From Apiosordaria backusii (taxonomy: Eukaryota > Ascomycota > Sordariomycetes > Sordariales > Lasiosphaeriaceae), in NCBI GenBank assembly GCA_030549205.1, contig JAUKTV010000018.1:496001-560000 (forward strand): a stretch of 64,000 nucleotides of DNA. The letters are read 5' to 3'. The translations under genes were made by a program, and so were the position numbers. The notes under the pieces were generated by a model, which saw only the letters and a list, made by a program, of their open reading frames with translations, searched no databases and had not been told where the DNA came from. How positions within the stretch are numbered: position 1 is the stretch's first letter; every line of letters begins with the position of its first letter. This document shows, one piece after another, positions 44,766 to 54,840 of this stretch.

Positions 44766-47700
44766 CATGACATTTCTTAAGACTTTTTCCTATTATAACC
44801 ACCATCAATAACTATAATTATTACTATACTGCATTTTCTCCTATACAAAGTCCTATACAAATATATATTTATAAATGTTAAAATTAAACTATAATATTAA
44901 AACGATTTTATTATTTATAAACCAATATACTATAGAAACTGCCAGCCGAATTATTAGCCGAATTACTAGCTAAACTACCTATTATTATACCTCGGTTAAA
45001 GAGCTTAGAAAATATATTTTTTAAGCCTTTTAATTAATAGGCCAGAAAATACGTTTTCTAAGCCTTTAATGCCTAAATCCTATTTTTCAAATACCTTTTT
45101 TTATATTTAAAAGTAAGCTAAAGGCCTTCTTTACCTATATTATAAGCTAAACCTACTTACCGGATTAGGTAACTATAGTCCTTTACTCTTACTACTCTTC
45201 CTACTTCCGCTATTTTTATTAGTTATTAAGCCAGTTATTAAATATAATAAGTATAGACTGGCACTGCCCTTTAAATAGTTATAAGGTTTATTAAAGTAGC
45301 TTAGGAAAAGTAGGTACTTTAAAAGAAGGTAACTGTGAGGAAATTAGCTTAAAGGCTAGTTTAAAGGTAGCCTTTCTTTTATATTAAGAAAGTTAATACC
45401 GAATAGAAAGTTTTAACCGGAGGGCGTTGCCTTTTAAAGGGCCGGACTTAGTTTTCTTTACTGGTACCTTCTTTAGCTTTTTAATAAGTATTTTAACTGG
45501 TATTTTCTTTAAAGCTCTTTACTTAACCGGCATTTTTAAAACCTCTTTACTAGTTAGTATCCTTTAACTATTATTCTTTAACTAGCCTTTTAAGATTGCT
45601 TTTTAAAGGTTCTTATACTTAAAGTAAGGATCTATTTTATTCTATTATAAAAGCATTAAGTTAGTAATTAATATTTAAATAAAATAAAAAAAGGCCTATT
45701 TACTAATCTTTAGCCTAGTATATAATATAAATTAAGATATTCTAGTATTAATTCTTCCTCTTTAAATAATAAAACCTAAATATTATAGTTATAGGGTATA
45801 CTGTATTAAGCCTTAACTATATACTTATTATTATAATCTCTTAAGGCCTTCTTTAATAGCTTATTACTAACCGGTATTAACGCTTTAGTAATAAGATATT
45901 ACTAGTTAAGTAATTCAAGGCCTATAAAGGAAAGCTTTTAAATAACGTAGTAGAAATACTGGTTATTTAAATAGTTTTACTAAGTTCTTATTTGCTAATC
46001 GGTATAGAGTTCTAAGAGCTATTTAAGCTATTAGAAGGCTATTTCCTATATATAGTTTATAACCTTTAGAATATCTCCTTAATTAATAAGTAAATAGCTC
46101 TTAATAGCGGCATTTGCTAATTCTATAAGTAAGGTTATCGTTATATCTTAATTTCGATATTTCTTTATAAAGCAGTATACTTAACATTCCTTTAAAGATA
46201 TCTATTACTTTTAAATATAAACTAAAGTTCAGTTTTACTTAGTAAATAGTTTATAAATAGTATCCTATATTACTTAGAATTACTTTTAAGTCTTAACTTA
46301 AAGAAAGGTTTTAAACTAAACTTAAAAACTATAGTAATTATAAAGCTACTTTTTAAGAATAGAGCCATTGTTTTTACCGCTAATATACTAAAAAAGAGTA
46401 GTGCGGAAGTAGTAATCTTAATAATTTAGGGTTTGCTTAAAGCTTTATACTATACCGCTTCTATTATTTTAATCTTCCTTAATATTATTACTATCTTCTT
46501 TATCATCTTAATTTCTGTCTTTTTATTTACTAATCTACTTTTCCTTAACTTTAAAAAAGACTTTAAAAGTAATATAGTAAATATAGATTTATTATTAAGC
46601 ATTAAGAAAAACCTTTACTATAGTTGCTTATATCTTTTTTTATTAGTCTATAATAATAATCTCTAAGTTCTAAACGTCGACCTCTTTTAATAAGGACTTA
46701 ATAGCTTTAAATAATTAAATAAAGGTTTCTTCTATTTTATTGCTATAAAAGTTAAAGAATAAAGAAAGGTTAAAATCGAAGGAAGTTTTAGTTATAGTAT
46801 AAAGAAAAGGAAGGTCCTATTTATTAATATAGTAGGTTAAGTCGATAGAAAGAATCTTATTAAACCGCTTAATATAACGGACTATATTAAGATAGTAAAA
46901 AACTAGCAATTTAAACCGATTTAGGTCCTTAACTATCTATTATATATAGTAATTAACTTTTTCTTTATTAAACTGCTTAATAACTATGCCAGTACTAATA
47001 TAACCACTACCTTCTTTTTTATATTTAAAAACCCGGTAATTATAAATATCTTTTATAATAATAATAAAGCCTTCGACCTACTTATATACTATAGACTTAA
47101 TCTCCTTTAAGTAAATAGCTTAATACTTATTGGTACTTTCGATAACTTCTTTTTTAGCAGTAGTAAGCTTTTAATATTATAAATAAGTAAAGGGATTAGA
47201 AGACGGCTTATAGTTATAAATCCAATACTTAAGCTTTTTATAGTTATTAAAGATCTAACCTTTTAAGGTCTTTATTACTACTCCCTTCTATTTACAATTA
47301 CATTTATATAAAAGAAAGATATAGAGACCAGTCCCTTAAGATAGTTTAGCATTACTATAGTAATTATAAATAATATTATATCGGAAGTAGTTTTATTAAA
47401 GGCCTTACTTATTATATCCTTTTATTTTATTAATAGTAAAGCTATACCGTTTAGTAAATAGATTTAGGTTATTATAAAGCTTTTATATATTTAGCATAAA
47501 AGCTGTTGAGATAGGTGTCTCACAGGCCTATAGGTATAGACCTGTGCAGGGAACGGCGCAGAACACTGAGATCGAAGAGGGCTTTGTCTGCAGCATACGA
47601 CAGTGGCTGGGCACTGAAGGAATATGGATTACAGGGGCGATGCCCTGCAATATATAGAAGGTAGACACTGTAACATAGGCTTGTGAGGCACTGTAAGATG

Positions 47701-47820
47701 TGGTGAACCAGTATATTGAATTGACTTATTAGCTAGGAAAATATCACAGTGAACAGTCGCGAGGGACAAGACCTATTATAGGTCTTTGGCCCTGTATCGC
47801 TCTCCGAACCTCTCTCCGTT

Positions 47821-47919
47821 CCAGGGCCCGAATGCCCGTTGAGTCCGCTAGCTGCAGGGCCTGAATGCCCGTTGAGTCCGCTAGCTGCAGGGCCTGAATG
47901 CCCGTTGAGTCCGCTAGCT
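47821..47919. repeat. three 33-bp tandem repeats
   Basis: Units at 47821-47853, 47854-47886 and 47887-47919. Units 2 and 3 are identical; unit 1 differs at two bases. Each ends with GAGTCCGCTAGCT. A partial echo (GTTGAGTGCGCTAGC) follows at about 47950-47964. Confidence 0.95.
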
Positions 47920-47920
47920 G

Positions 47921-47946
47921 CAGACTTGGCCGGCCGGCCAAGTCTG
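47921..47946. repeat. 26-bp perfect palindrome
   Basis: Starts CAGACTTGGCCGG and is followed by its exact reverse complement. It sits directly after the third 33 bp unit. It could form a cruciform or be a protein-binding site of the element. Confidence 0.95.
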
Positions 47947-48564
47947 ACTGTTGAGTGCGCTAGCCGGAAGCCGTTTACAGGGTGCAGGGCGCTAACGTTT
48001 CACCGTTGCAGTGCGCTAACCGCCCGGGGCTTCGGGCTGCTTCAGGGGTCTGAAGACCACTGCGATTGCCGTGGCAGAGTGTTGGTGAGCGCTGTGATTC
48101 CAAGCCATTGGTTGTTGTTGGCCCTGTAGGTTACAGGCCAAAATACACTGTAAAGTCCACAACTAAGTGCTGTATTTCAACAAAAGCTTTTAAATTAAAG
48201 TAGTTAGGAAGGTTTGTAATACCGTAGTCTTTAGCTTTTTTATATAGCTACTTAAGGCCTTTAAAATCTATTGTTTAAACTATTTCTTTACTATTAGAAT
48301 TATAAAATAAAGGTATAATAAGTATACTTATAGCTTTATAATGTTTTTGTATATTTTCCTAGCCTTTTGTACGTTTTCTTAGCCTTTTATACGTTTTTTT
48401 AGCTTATTTACAATAGAATTTATAGAAGTGGTTGTATTTAAGCGAGGTTATAATAGGAAGAAAAAGCTATTATAGCGATAAAATCTATATTAAAGGTCAA
48501 ATTATAAGCAAGTAGGCCTTTAAGAGCAGTATAGCCGGTAGAAGCAAGTGGTTAATTATAAAGT

Positions 48565-48652
48565 TCAAATTTCAGGGGCTATATATAACCCTAACCTCTA
48601 TAGGGGGTAATGCCTGCGTAGCAAAAAGGGTAATGCCCCTCTAGCAAGTCTC
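48565..48652 (-). repeat. right inverted terminal repeat
   Basis: Less mutated arm of the pair; reads GAGACTTGCTAGAGGGGC from the tip on the minus strand. Confidence 0.88.
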
Positions 48653-48660
48653 AAAATAAA
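48653..48660. repeat. 8-bp target site duplication, right copy
   Basis: AAAATAAA, identical to 44667-44674. Confidence 0.8.
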
Positions 48661-50757
48661 CAGCCTAAAGGTTGAGTGCAGCAATCACTTGACTGGTATA
48701 GGTGCATCTAGTTTGTATGTCGGTTGGTTAGTTGCTGTCGGATTCGGGATGTGTACCTAGGTACCTATGGACATTTCGAAAGTTCTACTGACTGTACATA
48801 AGGTAGCAGCTGACTTAGGTATCCTAGTAATGGATAGTGACTATTAACTGCGATCTTGCTCTCAGCACCCTTGGTCTTAATGCGTATTTGACTCCTTGTA
48901 CCTATATATGTGGAGGCTACCTACCCAGTTACCTTGGATGCGTTTGGACTTCTAGTTGACGGACGGATAATGTACCCCTTGTTTTGGTCAGCTTAAACAT
49001 CCACCCTGAGATTATGTCCAGAAAGTCAAGGCGGTACGCGACAACTCGCATGACGTTTTGCTTCTTGCTCGGTTCACGCATCCCTTCACCCGCAATTGGG
49101 ACTTGATTCTTGATGAATCTTTGCCTCGGCGGCACCAAATTTCGGCCTTGATATCCCGTAGTTGCCCGTTGAAGTAGGTCCATGCTGTGAGGCTCTTTGA
49201 CCGCCACCCATCTTCCATGCCAGCGCACGTGTTGCGTTGTGTTCTGGCGAGAGCTTGGGTCGTAGTTTCGATGATTTATCCGCCGGCTGAATCGGCAGTT
49301 CGCTCCTTGAAGCTCCCGTTCCCATTTTTGCCGAACTGAGGCTAGTACACTGAGGAGTATTTCAGCAAGGCTGTCGAAGTAAAAGAACACTGGAAGATGC
49401 GGCGAATTTCGCAACCTCACAATGACAACAACAACACCGACAACACCGACAACAACGCATATAGATCGCCCTCATGATCGAACGTGTCATTCTGTTTATC
49501 GTTGTTGATCTTGATACAATATGTCCTCGTGACTACCTATGTACCGTAGTTCTCTCTTCTCCAGTACATCCAATATCCCAGAATGTTTGGAACCATCTGT
49601 AATTCTAGTGATTGGCATTGCCTCTCTTGCTTTTTACCTTCTTGCAGATAGCAATGGATTGCGTTACCAAGTTCAGCCATCCTTAACTGGCAGAAGATCG
49701 ATTTATCAGCTGTTTGGGTGTGGGAGGAAATGTAGGCAAATGTAATTCTTTGTCGTTTAAGTTTGATGGTAGCGGACATGACGCTTAGCCCTCGCAATCT
49801 TCACGGCAATCCGTAAGAATAGGAGAAAAGGCGAGTGCGGGGTTGGTGTTTGTCGATTCATACTGAAAGCTTGATGGAGGAAGAAACGGAAGTTGCCAGA
49901 AATGATCCAGACCGTGTGAGTTGTGGCGAGCTGAGCTGATTGTAGCAGCCGGGCGGTGTCTAAAGGCGTTTGACCTCTTGGGTACCAGCTCCACTCAAGG
50001 TTCATGACGATGGGTTCATGAAAGACGATGACAGTGTCAGCATCTAGACGCAGTAAGCGGCAGCTGGCTCATCCCGTCTCGAGCTTTGACGGAGCCACTG
50101 CAACGGAACAAGCTCGATCCGAACATCACTGCCGCATTTACTTTTCTTCTGATCAAAGCTAAGGTCAGCTCAAGCTCCAGCAGACAATATGAAGTCGAGA
50201 GCTTGTCCCAATTAACCAATGAGGTGTAGTATCCTCGGCATCTTCCGCCATCAAGACAAAGAGCACCTCCCGACAGAGCCACGGCCAAACACTTTACCGG
50301 GAAACAGCTCTTAGCCTCAGTCCTTGTTGTCGGGACCAGTTCCGACAGGGCTGAGTGGAAAAAGTTCCCGCAACCGGTAACAGTTGGGGCTAGACAAGTC
50401 GAACAAGTCGTCGACAGCCACGATGAACAAGACGATCACGATCTTGTGGCTTTTTGGGAAAGTCATTTTTGCTGTGATGTCTCTGCTCGAGTGTTCGACG
50501 ATGCTCTGGATGTGAGGGGTAACCGGCATTGCGGGGCATTGACGTGAGGTGAAAGAAATGGGATGCCTCCCAGTTTGGTGGTTCGGCTGGAGTTGTCTCC
50601 TACGGTCGAGATGGGTATAAAACCTCCCCAAGAACCCCTAGGGATTTGGAGCTCTTCTCATCTTATCACAACCATACTACAAACAAACAGTCAATCGTCC
50701 AAGTCTTCACACTATCAACCAGTTTTCTCCTATTTTCCTTCGTCAGTCGATCTCATC
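48661..50757. other. intergenic stretch, transposon to peptide precursor gene
   Basis: 2.1 kb of ordinary composition. A minus-strand frame at 48929-49420 is open but unrecognised. The right end carries the precursor gene promoter and leader. No repeat or RNA gene seen. Confidence 0.45.
50616..50622 (+). promoter_or_regulatory. TATA box of the peptide precursor gene
   Basis: TATAAAA 142 bp before the start codon at 50758, followed by a leader rich in C, T and A. A strong TATA suggests regulated, possibly high-level expression. Confidence 0.6.
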
Positions 50758-51594
50758 ATGAAATACTCAATCACCCTCGCTGCAGTCACCCTCCTGGCTT
50801 CGACCACTCTGGCCGCACCCACCCCTGGCGGTCCCCAGGGCGGTGATCAAAGCGGCGACGGAGGCGGAGGCGGAGGCGGTGGTAAATGCCAACCTGGCAC
50901 TTACCGCTGCTCCGCTGACGGCAGAGGCATCGAAGTCTGCAATTACGCCGGGTACTACGAGTTCAACGGCCCTTGCGGCTACGGCGAGACCTGTTCCAAT
51001 ATCGGCTACACTCCCTTCTGCGTCAACTCCTATAGCAAAGGGTACAAGGAGAAGCGTAATGCCGCTCCTGAAGACCAGATCGAGGAGCGCGGATGGGGCG
51101 GTCATGGTGGATGGGACAAGCATGGTGGATGGGACAAGCACGGCAAGGGCTATTATGGCAAGCCCTACTACTATGGTGGTGGCTACAAAGAGAAGAGAGA
51201 TACCGAGCCCGAAAGTGATATTGAGGCGAGAGGCTGGGGAGGCCATCATGGTGGCGGGTGGGGCGGATGGAAGCACGGTGGGTGGGGTGGTCATCATGGC
51301 GGCGGATGGAAGCACAAGGGTTGGAAGAGAGATGCTGATCCTGAGGGCGAGATTGAAGAACGCGGCTGGCATAAATGGGGTGGTGGTCATCATGGTGGCG
51401 GTCATTGGGGCGGAAAGCATGGTTGGGGTGGATGGAAGAACAAGGGACATTGGAAGAGAGACGCTGAGGTCGAGAACCAGATTGAGAAGCGAGACGATGG
51501 GGAGAATGACTGGGATGATGAGTACGATGATTATTCTTATGGCGGCTATGGTGGCTACAAGCGTGAAGCTCAGCCTGAAGAGGAGACAGAGTGA
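50758..51594 (+). CDS. Kex2-type repeat precursor of Gly/Trp/His-rich secreted peptides
   Basis: Single exon, 278 residues, chosen from the first Met that gives a signal peptide (MKYSITLAAVTLLASTTLAA); upstream in-frame sequence is leader. After a Gly-rich linker, residues 44-90 hold six cysteines (CQPGTYRC, EVC, GPC, ETC, FCV), a small domain like those that bind carbohydrate. The rest is modular. Acidic 11-residue spacers of pattern [ND]-[AT]-x-[PV]-E-x-x-I-E-x-R (at 101, 148, 192, 235) alternate with segments starting GW and packed with Gly, His, Trp, Lys and Tyr (112-147, 159-191, 203-234), each ending in KR. Further KR sites are at 245 and 269, and the tail is EAQPEEETE. Dibasic KR is the Kex2 processing site, so three or four peptides of about 30 residues may be released. 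Function unknown: metal-binding, antimicrobial, structural and modified-peptide roles are all possible. No tailoring enzyme is seen nearby. Confidence 0.88.
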   Translation: MKYSITLAAVTLLASTTLAAPTPGGPQGGDQSGDGGGGGGGGKCQPGTYRCSADGRGIEVCNYAGYYEFNGPCGYGETCSNIGYTPFCVNSYSKGYKEKRNAAPEDQIEERGWGGHGGWDKHGGWDKHGKGYYGKPYYYGGGYKEKRDTEPESDIEARGWGGHHGGGWGGWKHGGWGGHHGGGWKHKGWKRDADPEGEIEERGWHKWGGGHHGGGHWGGKHGWGGWKNKGHWKRDAEVENQIEKRDDGENDWDDEYDDYSYGGYGGYKREAQPEEETE

Positions 51595-52902
51595 TGGTTA
51601 AAGTAAGAATGAGGAGCCTTCTCTATCGTAACATTTCCTTGAGTTCTTTTGCTTTTCGGCGTTATTTGCTTTGGGTTGGGTATTGTTTTTGTTTTTGCTC
51701 CCTAATAGCGCCTGGCAGGTAGTAATATGACTTGTTTGTAGCTTGCTCCTCTATGCCTCATCACCTTTTGGCTGAACTTAGTTGATCCTCGAAGCTAAGA
51801 TCCAACCATATGTCAGCAAGTACCAAATAGGGCTGCGGAAAGCCCAGAGGTTTAGACACCACCGTTAAGGTAGGTATCTAAAAGATATTGATATTGCGAA
51901 GGTCTTTCAAGACATAACTTAGTTTGTGGGGTACCAAAAACTGTCCACATGCCTTCAAAGACTGTAAACATGCGTGCTACTTACCTTAAATATAGCTACT
52001 AGGTCATGGGAGAGGTTTGATATGCCTATTAACAATTATACAGTTCCAAGTTAGGTGGCGTGCCATGTCAGTTTATGCCTAGTTCGAGTACTGTGTGCTC
52101 GTCCAATACGCTTAAGCTAGGCTCTAGGAGCCCATCAGGCGTCAAGAAAAAACGTGTCCGGACTGAGCATCTGATAGTTGGGTTTGCAACAGATCTGGAG
52201 ACTGCGAAGATGACGAAGCTGAAGCCGGCCAAGCAGTCTCTACCTGCTGCGAGATCGTTGAAACCCAAACCCGAGTGCTGATTTGTGCGGCTCAAGACCG
52301 CTCGACTGGAAATGACACCATTAATGACAGAAGAAACGGTTCAAGAACGGGACTTATCATACAGATGCTTTCGGTCCTTGTTTGACAGGATGCAGGCAAC
52401 ATCCGCCACGTGCTCAAGGCGGGCGGACATTAAAGATGCCTGCGGAACGTCTCCATGCTGCCAACATTACGTCAGGCTTCACTCAAAAGGAACATGCGCT
52501 CCAGTAACAGCCCAAAATCGGAGCCGATGAATACTGCCGCCATGATATATTCAGCTATCACCAAAATAAACACTCTCCCCCGCTGACCCCTCCCGTTGGA
52601 CAGACACTCGGTTAAAATGGGCGTGATTGACATCTCCCATCAAAACCTTCCACATCTGATAGGCTGTGGATAATGATACTTTAATCAACCCCACAAAACA
52701 CAATAACACGGTATACCCGGCACTTGACCTGCCGCACTTTCGCTTCCCTAGACTTTGCAGGATCCAAGAAGGAAGAACGATAGGTACACAGTAGAAGTTT
52801 AAAAGAGCGTCTCGGCCCGTTATAGGTCCACCTGTGTGTCTTTCTTCTCTCTTTTCTTTGCCAAGACCGTTATCAGTGATTTTGTACTTGTCAACCGCCA
52901 CG
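51595..52902. other. intergenic stretch
   Basis: Between the peptide precursor and the DUF1996 pseudogene. Frames here lack coding character. Nothing recognised. Confidence 0.45.
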
Positions 52903-54549
52903 ATGAAACTACTCTACAGCCTCTTCTCGCTCCCGGTCGTTTACGGCCAGGGGTTCAGCTCTACGATGCTTCGCTTTGGTTACTCAGAAGTTGTTCTGGA
53001 CCGCATTAATCCCCTCGTCGAACCAGGCGGTCTTCTTTCCGCCCATGTCCACCAAGTCGTCGGAGGAGTAGATAAAAAACAGCCCTTACGACCTGTCGAA
53101 GCATGTCTGCCAATAATGACTTCTCTAGAATGCGTTCAACGTTACCATGCCCTACACTGATATCTCCAAGCTTGCTACTTGCACTACATACACGTTCGAC
53201 CAAGATCTCAGCAACTATTAGACGGCAAATGTATACTTCAAAGCTCGGAATGGAACCTACAGGCGGGTTCCCCAGATGGTCAACGATATGAGTGTCAACC
53301 TCTCTTGCTTGCTGTTCCGGGGCGTCATCAAGTCTCCTCCAGCTACCGAAGAAGACAGGAAAGCTAACCTAGTTGTAATAGGCCATCGGGAATGCTAACG
53401 GTATGACAAAACTCTTTGATTTCTCTTCTCTTACGTATGCCTTGGTACCCCCTGGTGGGGTTGGGGTTATTGTTGGCCCCCTGGATCATTGACTTCGTCG
53501 ACAGCCTCATCGCCTATGGTTGAACTTGATAAGACAGATGCTAATGAAGCCATTTCGTAGGAGGCAATTACTGTATATTACACAGCCCCCGGCCCAAAGA
53601 CAGTCACCGCCTTCAAGCCAGGTTTCAGAATGTTTACCGGCGATGCCGCACGCCGCACCTCAACCAACCTCGGCCGCAAAATGCAGAGCTGCTACAGGTG
53701 CTACACAGGTACGTTGAACTCTCTTCCATCCATAGGCCTACACAAACAATATCTCACACTCAAGCCACCAGGGCCCAACTTCCAAGGCAACAACATGAGC
53801 CCCTGCATGGACCCCAAGCTCGACACAGAGAGCTTCCCCACAACCCCCTGCCCGGGCGGCATCCGCAGCTCCGTCATCTTCCCCATGTAAGACGCTTCCC
53901 TTTCCTCGCCATTTCCACTCAACTGATGTCACAAGCTGCTGGGATGGCAAAAACCTCGACACCCCCAACCATATGGACCACGTCGCCCACCCCACCTCCG
54001 GCCCAGCAACCTTCGCCGTCGTAGACGCCGCCTGCCCCGCCAGCCACCCCGTCAAGATCCCTCAAGTCCATTACGAAGTCTGCTCCTTCCCCCCCACCCC
54101 CGCCCCACCCCTTTCTTCCCCAAACTAACAATCACCAGATCGTCTGGGACACCCGCGCCTTCAACAACAAGGCTGACTGGCCCGCCGACGGCTCGCAGCC
54201 CTTCGTCCTCAGCCAGGGCGACCCGTACGTTGCCCTCCTTCCTACCCAAGAAGTTGCTAACACTCAAAACAGAACGGGATACGGCCAGCACGGAGACTAC
54301 GTCTTCGGCTGGAAGGACGACAGCCTCCAGCACGCCATGGACAACCGCTGCTTCGCTGCTACCTGCCGCGGCCTCACCACCCAAGGCTTCGACAAGGCCA
54401 ACAAGTGCCAGGTGAAGAGAGTGGTCAAAGAGGATATCGATGGCTGTACGTCTACCTTTTTCACACCTCACCTTGAACCACAAGATCAACGCTAATCTTC
54501 AAAACAAACAACAGGGCTGAAGGCTTTGCCTGGACATTCGCATGAGTAG
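52903..54549 (+). pseudogene. DUF1996 secreted protein, nonsense and frameshift mutations
   Basis: Recognisable DUF1996-family gene (secreted fungal proteins of unknown activity). It opens MKLLYSLFSLPVVYGQG (signal peptide), MLRFGYSEVVLDRINPLVEPG and HVHQVVGG, the family hallmark. Intron 53068-53128 joins GG to NAFNVTMPY. Then DLSNY is followed by TAG (53219-53221) where the family has Trp, a TGG-to-TAG change, and the frame goes on as TANVYFKARNGTYRRVPQM. At the exon starting 53561 one extra A (53566-53567) shifts the frame: removing it gives GGITVYYTAPGPKTVTAFKP. The 3' half is well kept over further introns: FPICWDGKNLDTPNHMDHV, YGQHGDYVFGWKDD, DNRCF, ending DGWLKALPGHSHE. One conserved Cys is Tyr (ATCTTYTF). 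Two independent breaks make sequencing error an unlikely explanation. The middle exon structure is uncertain. Confidence 0.85.
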
Positions 54550-54840
54550 GTGAGGGTTACGGTTCAGGGATGAAGTTGGGGACGGGAGTTCGGAAAGGGG
54601 CAATGGCAAGAGACCGCTAGCCGGCTTTCACGCTGTAGGAAATGCAATGATGGTTCTTGGTTTTCTCGATATTGACCATTGAAACGTTGTTGAAAGGTGG
54701 CAGAAATATCGCAGTAGCTCCCGTCGTGGGGCTGTCAGCACTTGCTGGCTCTCGTACAGATGAATAGGCACCAAACTGTCGGATTAAGAAGACAGCCCCC
54801 CGACAACAGGGCTCTACATTGTCACCACCGCTTCTCGCCA

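Larger units (their letters stand above)
47505..48181. mobile_element. nested 677-bp GC-rich non-autonomous element
   Basis: An abrupt island of normal to high GC inside the AT-rich transposon. It is flanked by AAAAGCT on both sides (47498-47504 and 48182-48188), a 7 bp target duplication, and its tips are short imperfect inverted repeats (GTTGAGATAG versus GTTGAAATAC from the other end). It has no coding capacity and holds three 33 bp tandem repeats and a 26 bp perfect palindrome. Because it shows no RIP scars, it inserted after the host element had been mutated, or it is not repeated enough to be recognised. The boundaries are good; the element class is not established. Confidence 0.65.
44675..48652. 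mobile_element. RIP-degraded class II DNA transposon, 3978 bp
   Basis: Bounded by inverted terminal repeats of 91 bp (44675-44765) and 88 bp (48565-48652), both starting GAGACTTGCTA read from the tips, and by a perfect 8 bp target duplication AAAATAAA. The interior is about three-quarters AT, full of TA dinucleotides, with no surviving transposase frame: the mark of heavy RIP. Differences between the two ends are transitions of RIP type, the left end carrying the A or T, plus a 4 bp indel. An 8 bp duplication fits hAT elements; long inverted repeats are more like Mutator-type elements, so the superfamily stays open. The length includes a 677 bp insertion at 47505-48181; the element proper is about 3.3 kb. 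Confidence 0.88.

Noticed and set aside
46433..46666. 77-codon frame of Ile/Leu/Phe-rich sequence in the transposon
   Set aside because: AT-rich RIP-mutated DNA encodes such hydrophobic strings by chance; it is not a membrane protein gene.
47821..47946. CRISPR-like array
   Set aside because: The 33 bp units are directly adjacent with no spacers, in a eukaryotic mobile element.
48929..49420. 163-codon minus-strand frame right of the transposon
   Set aside because: No signature, no splice partners; cannot be told from chance.
50563..50757. N-terminal extension of the peptide precursor from an upstream ATG
   Set aside because: It would start upstream of the TATA box and bury the signal peptide; the start at 50758 fits both.
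50767..51601. Long frames on the other strand and in another frame of the peptide precursor
   Set aside because: They arise from the Gly-rich repeats; the chosen frame alone has a signal peptide, ordered Cys pattern and KR-bounded modules.
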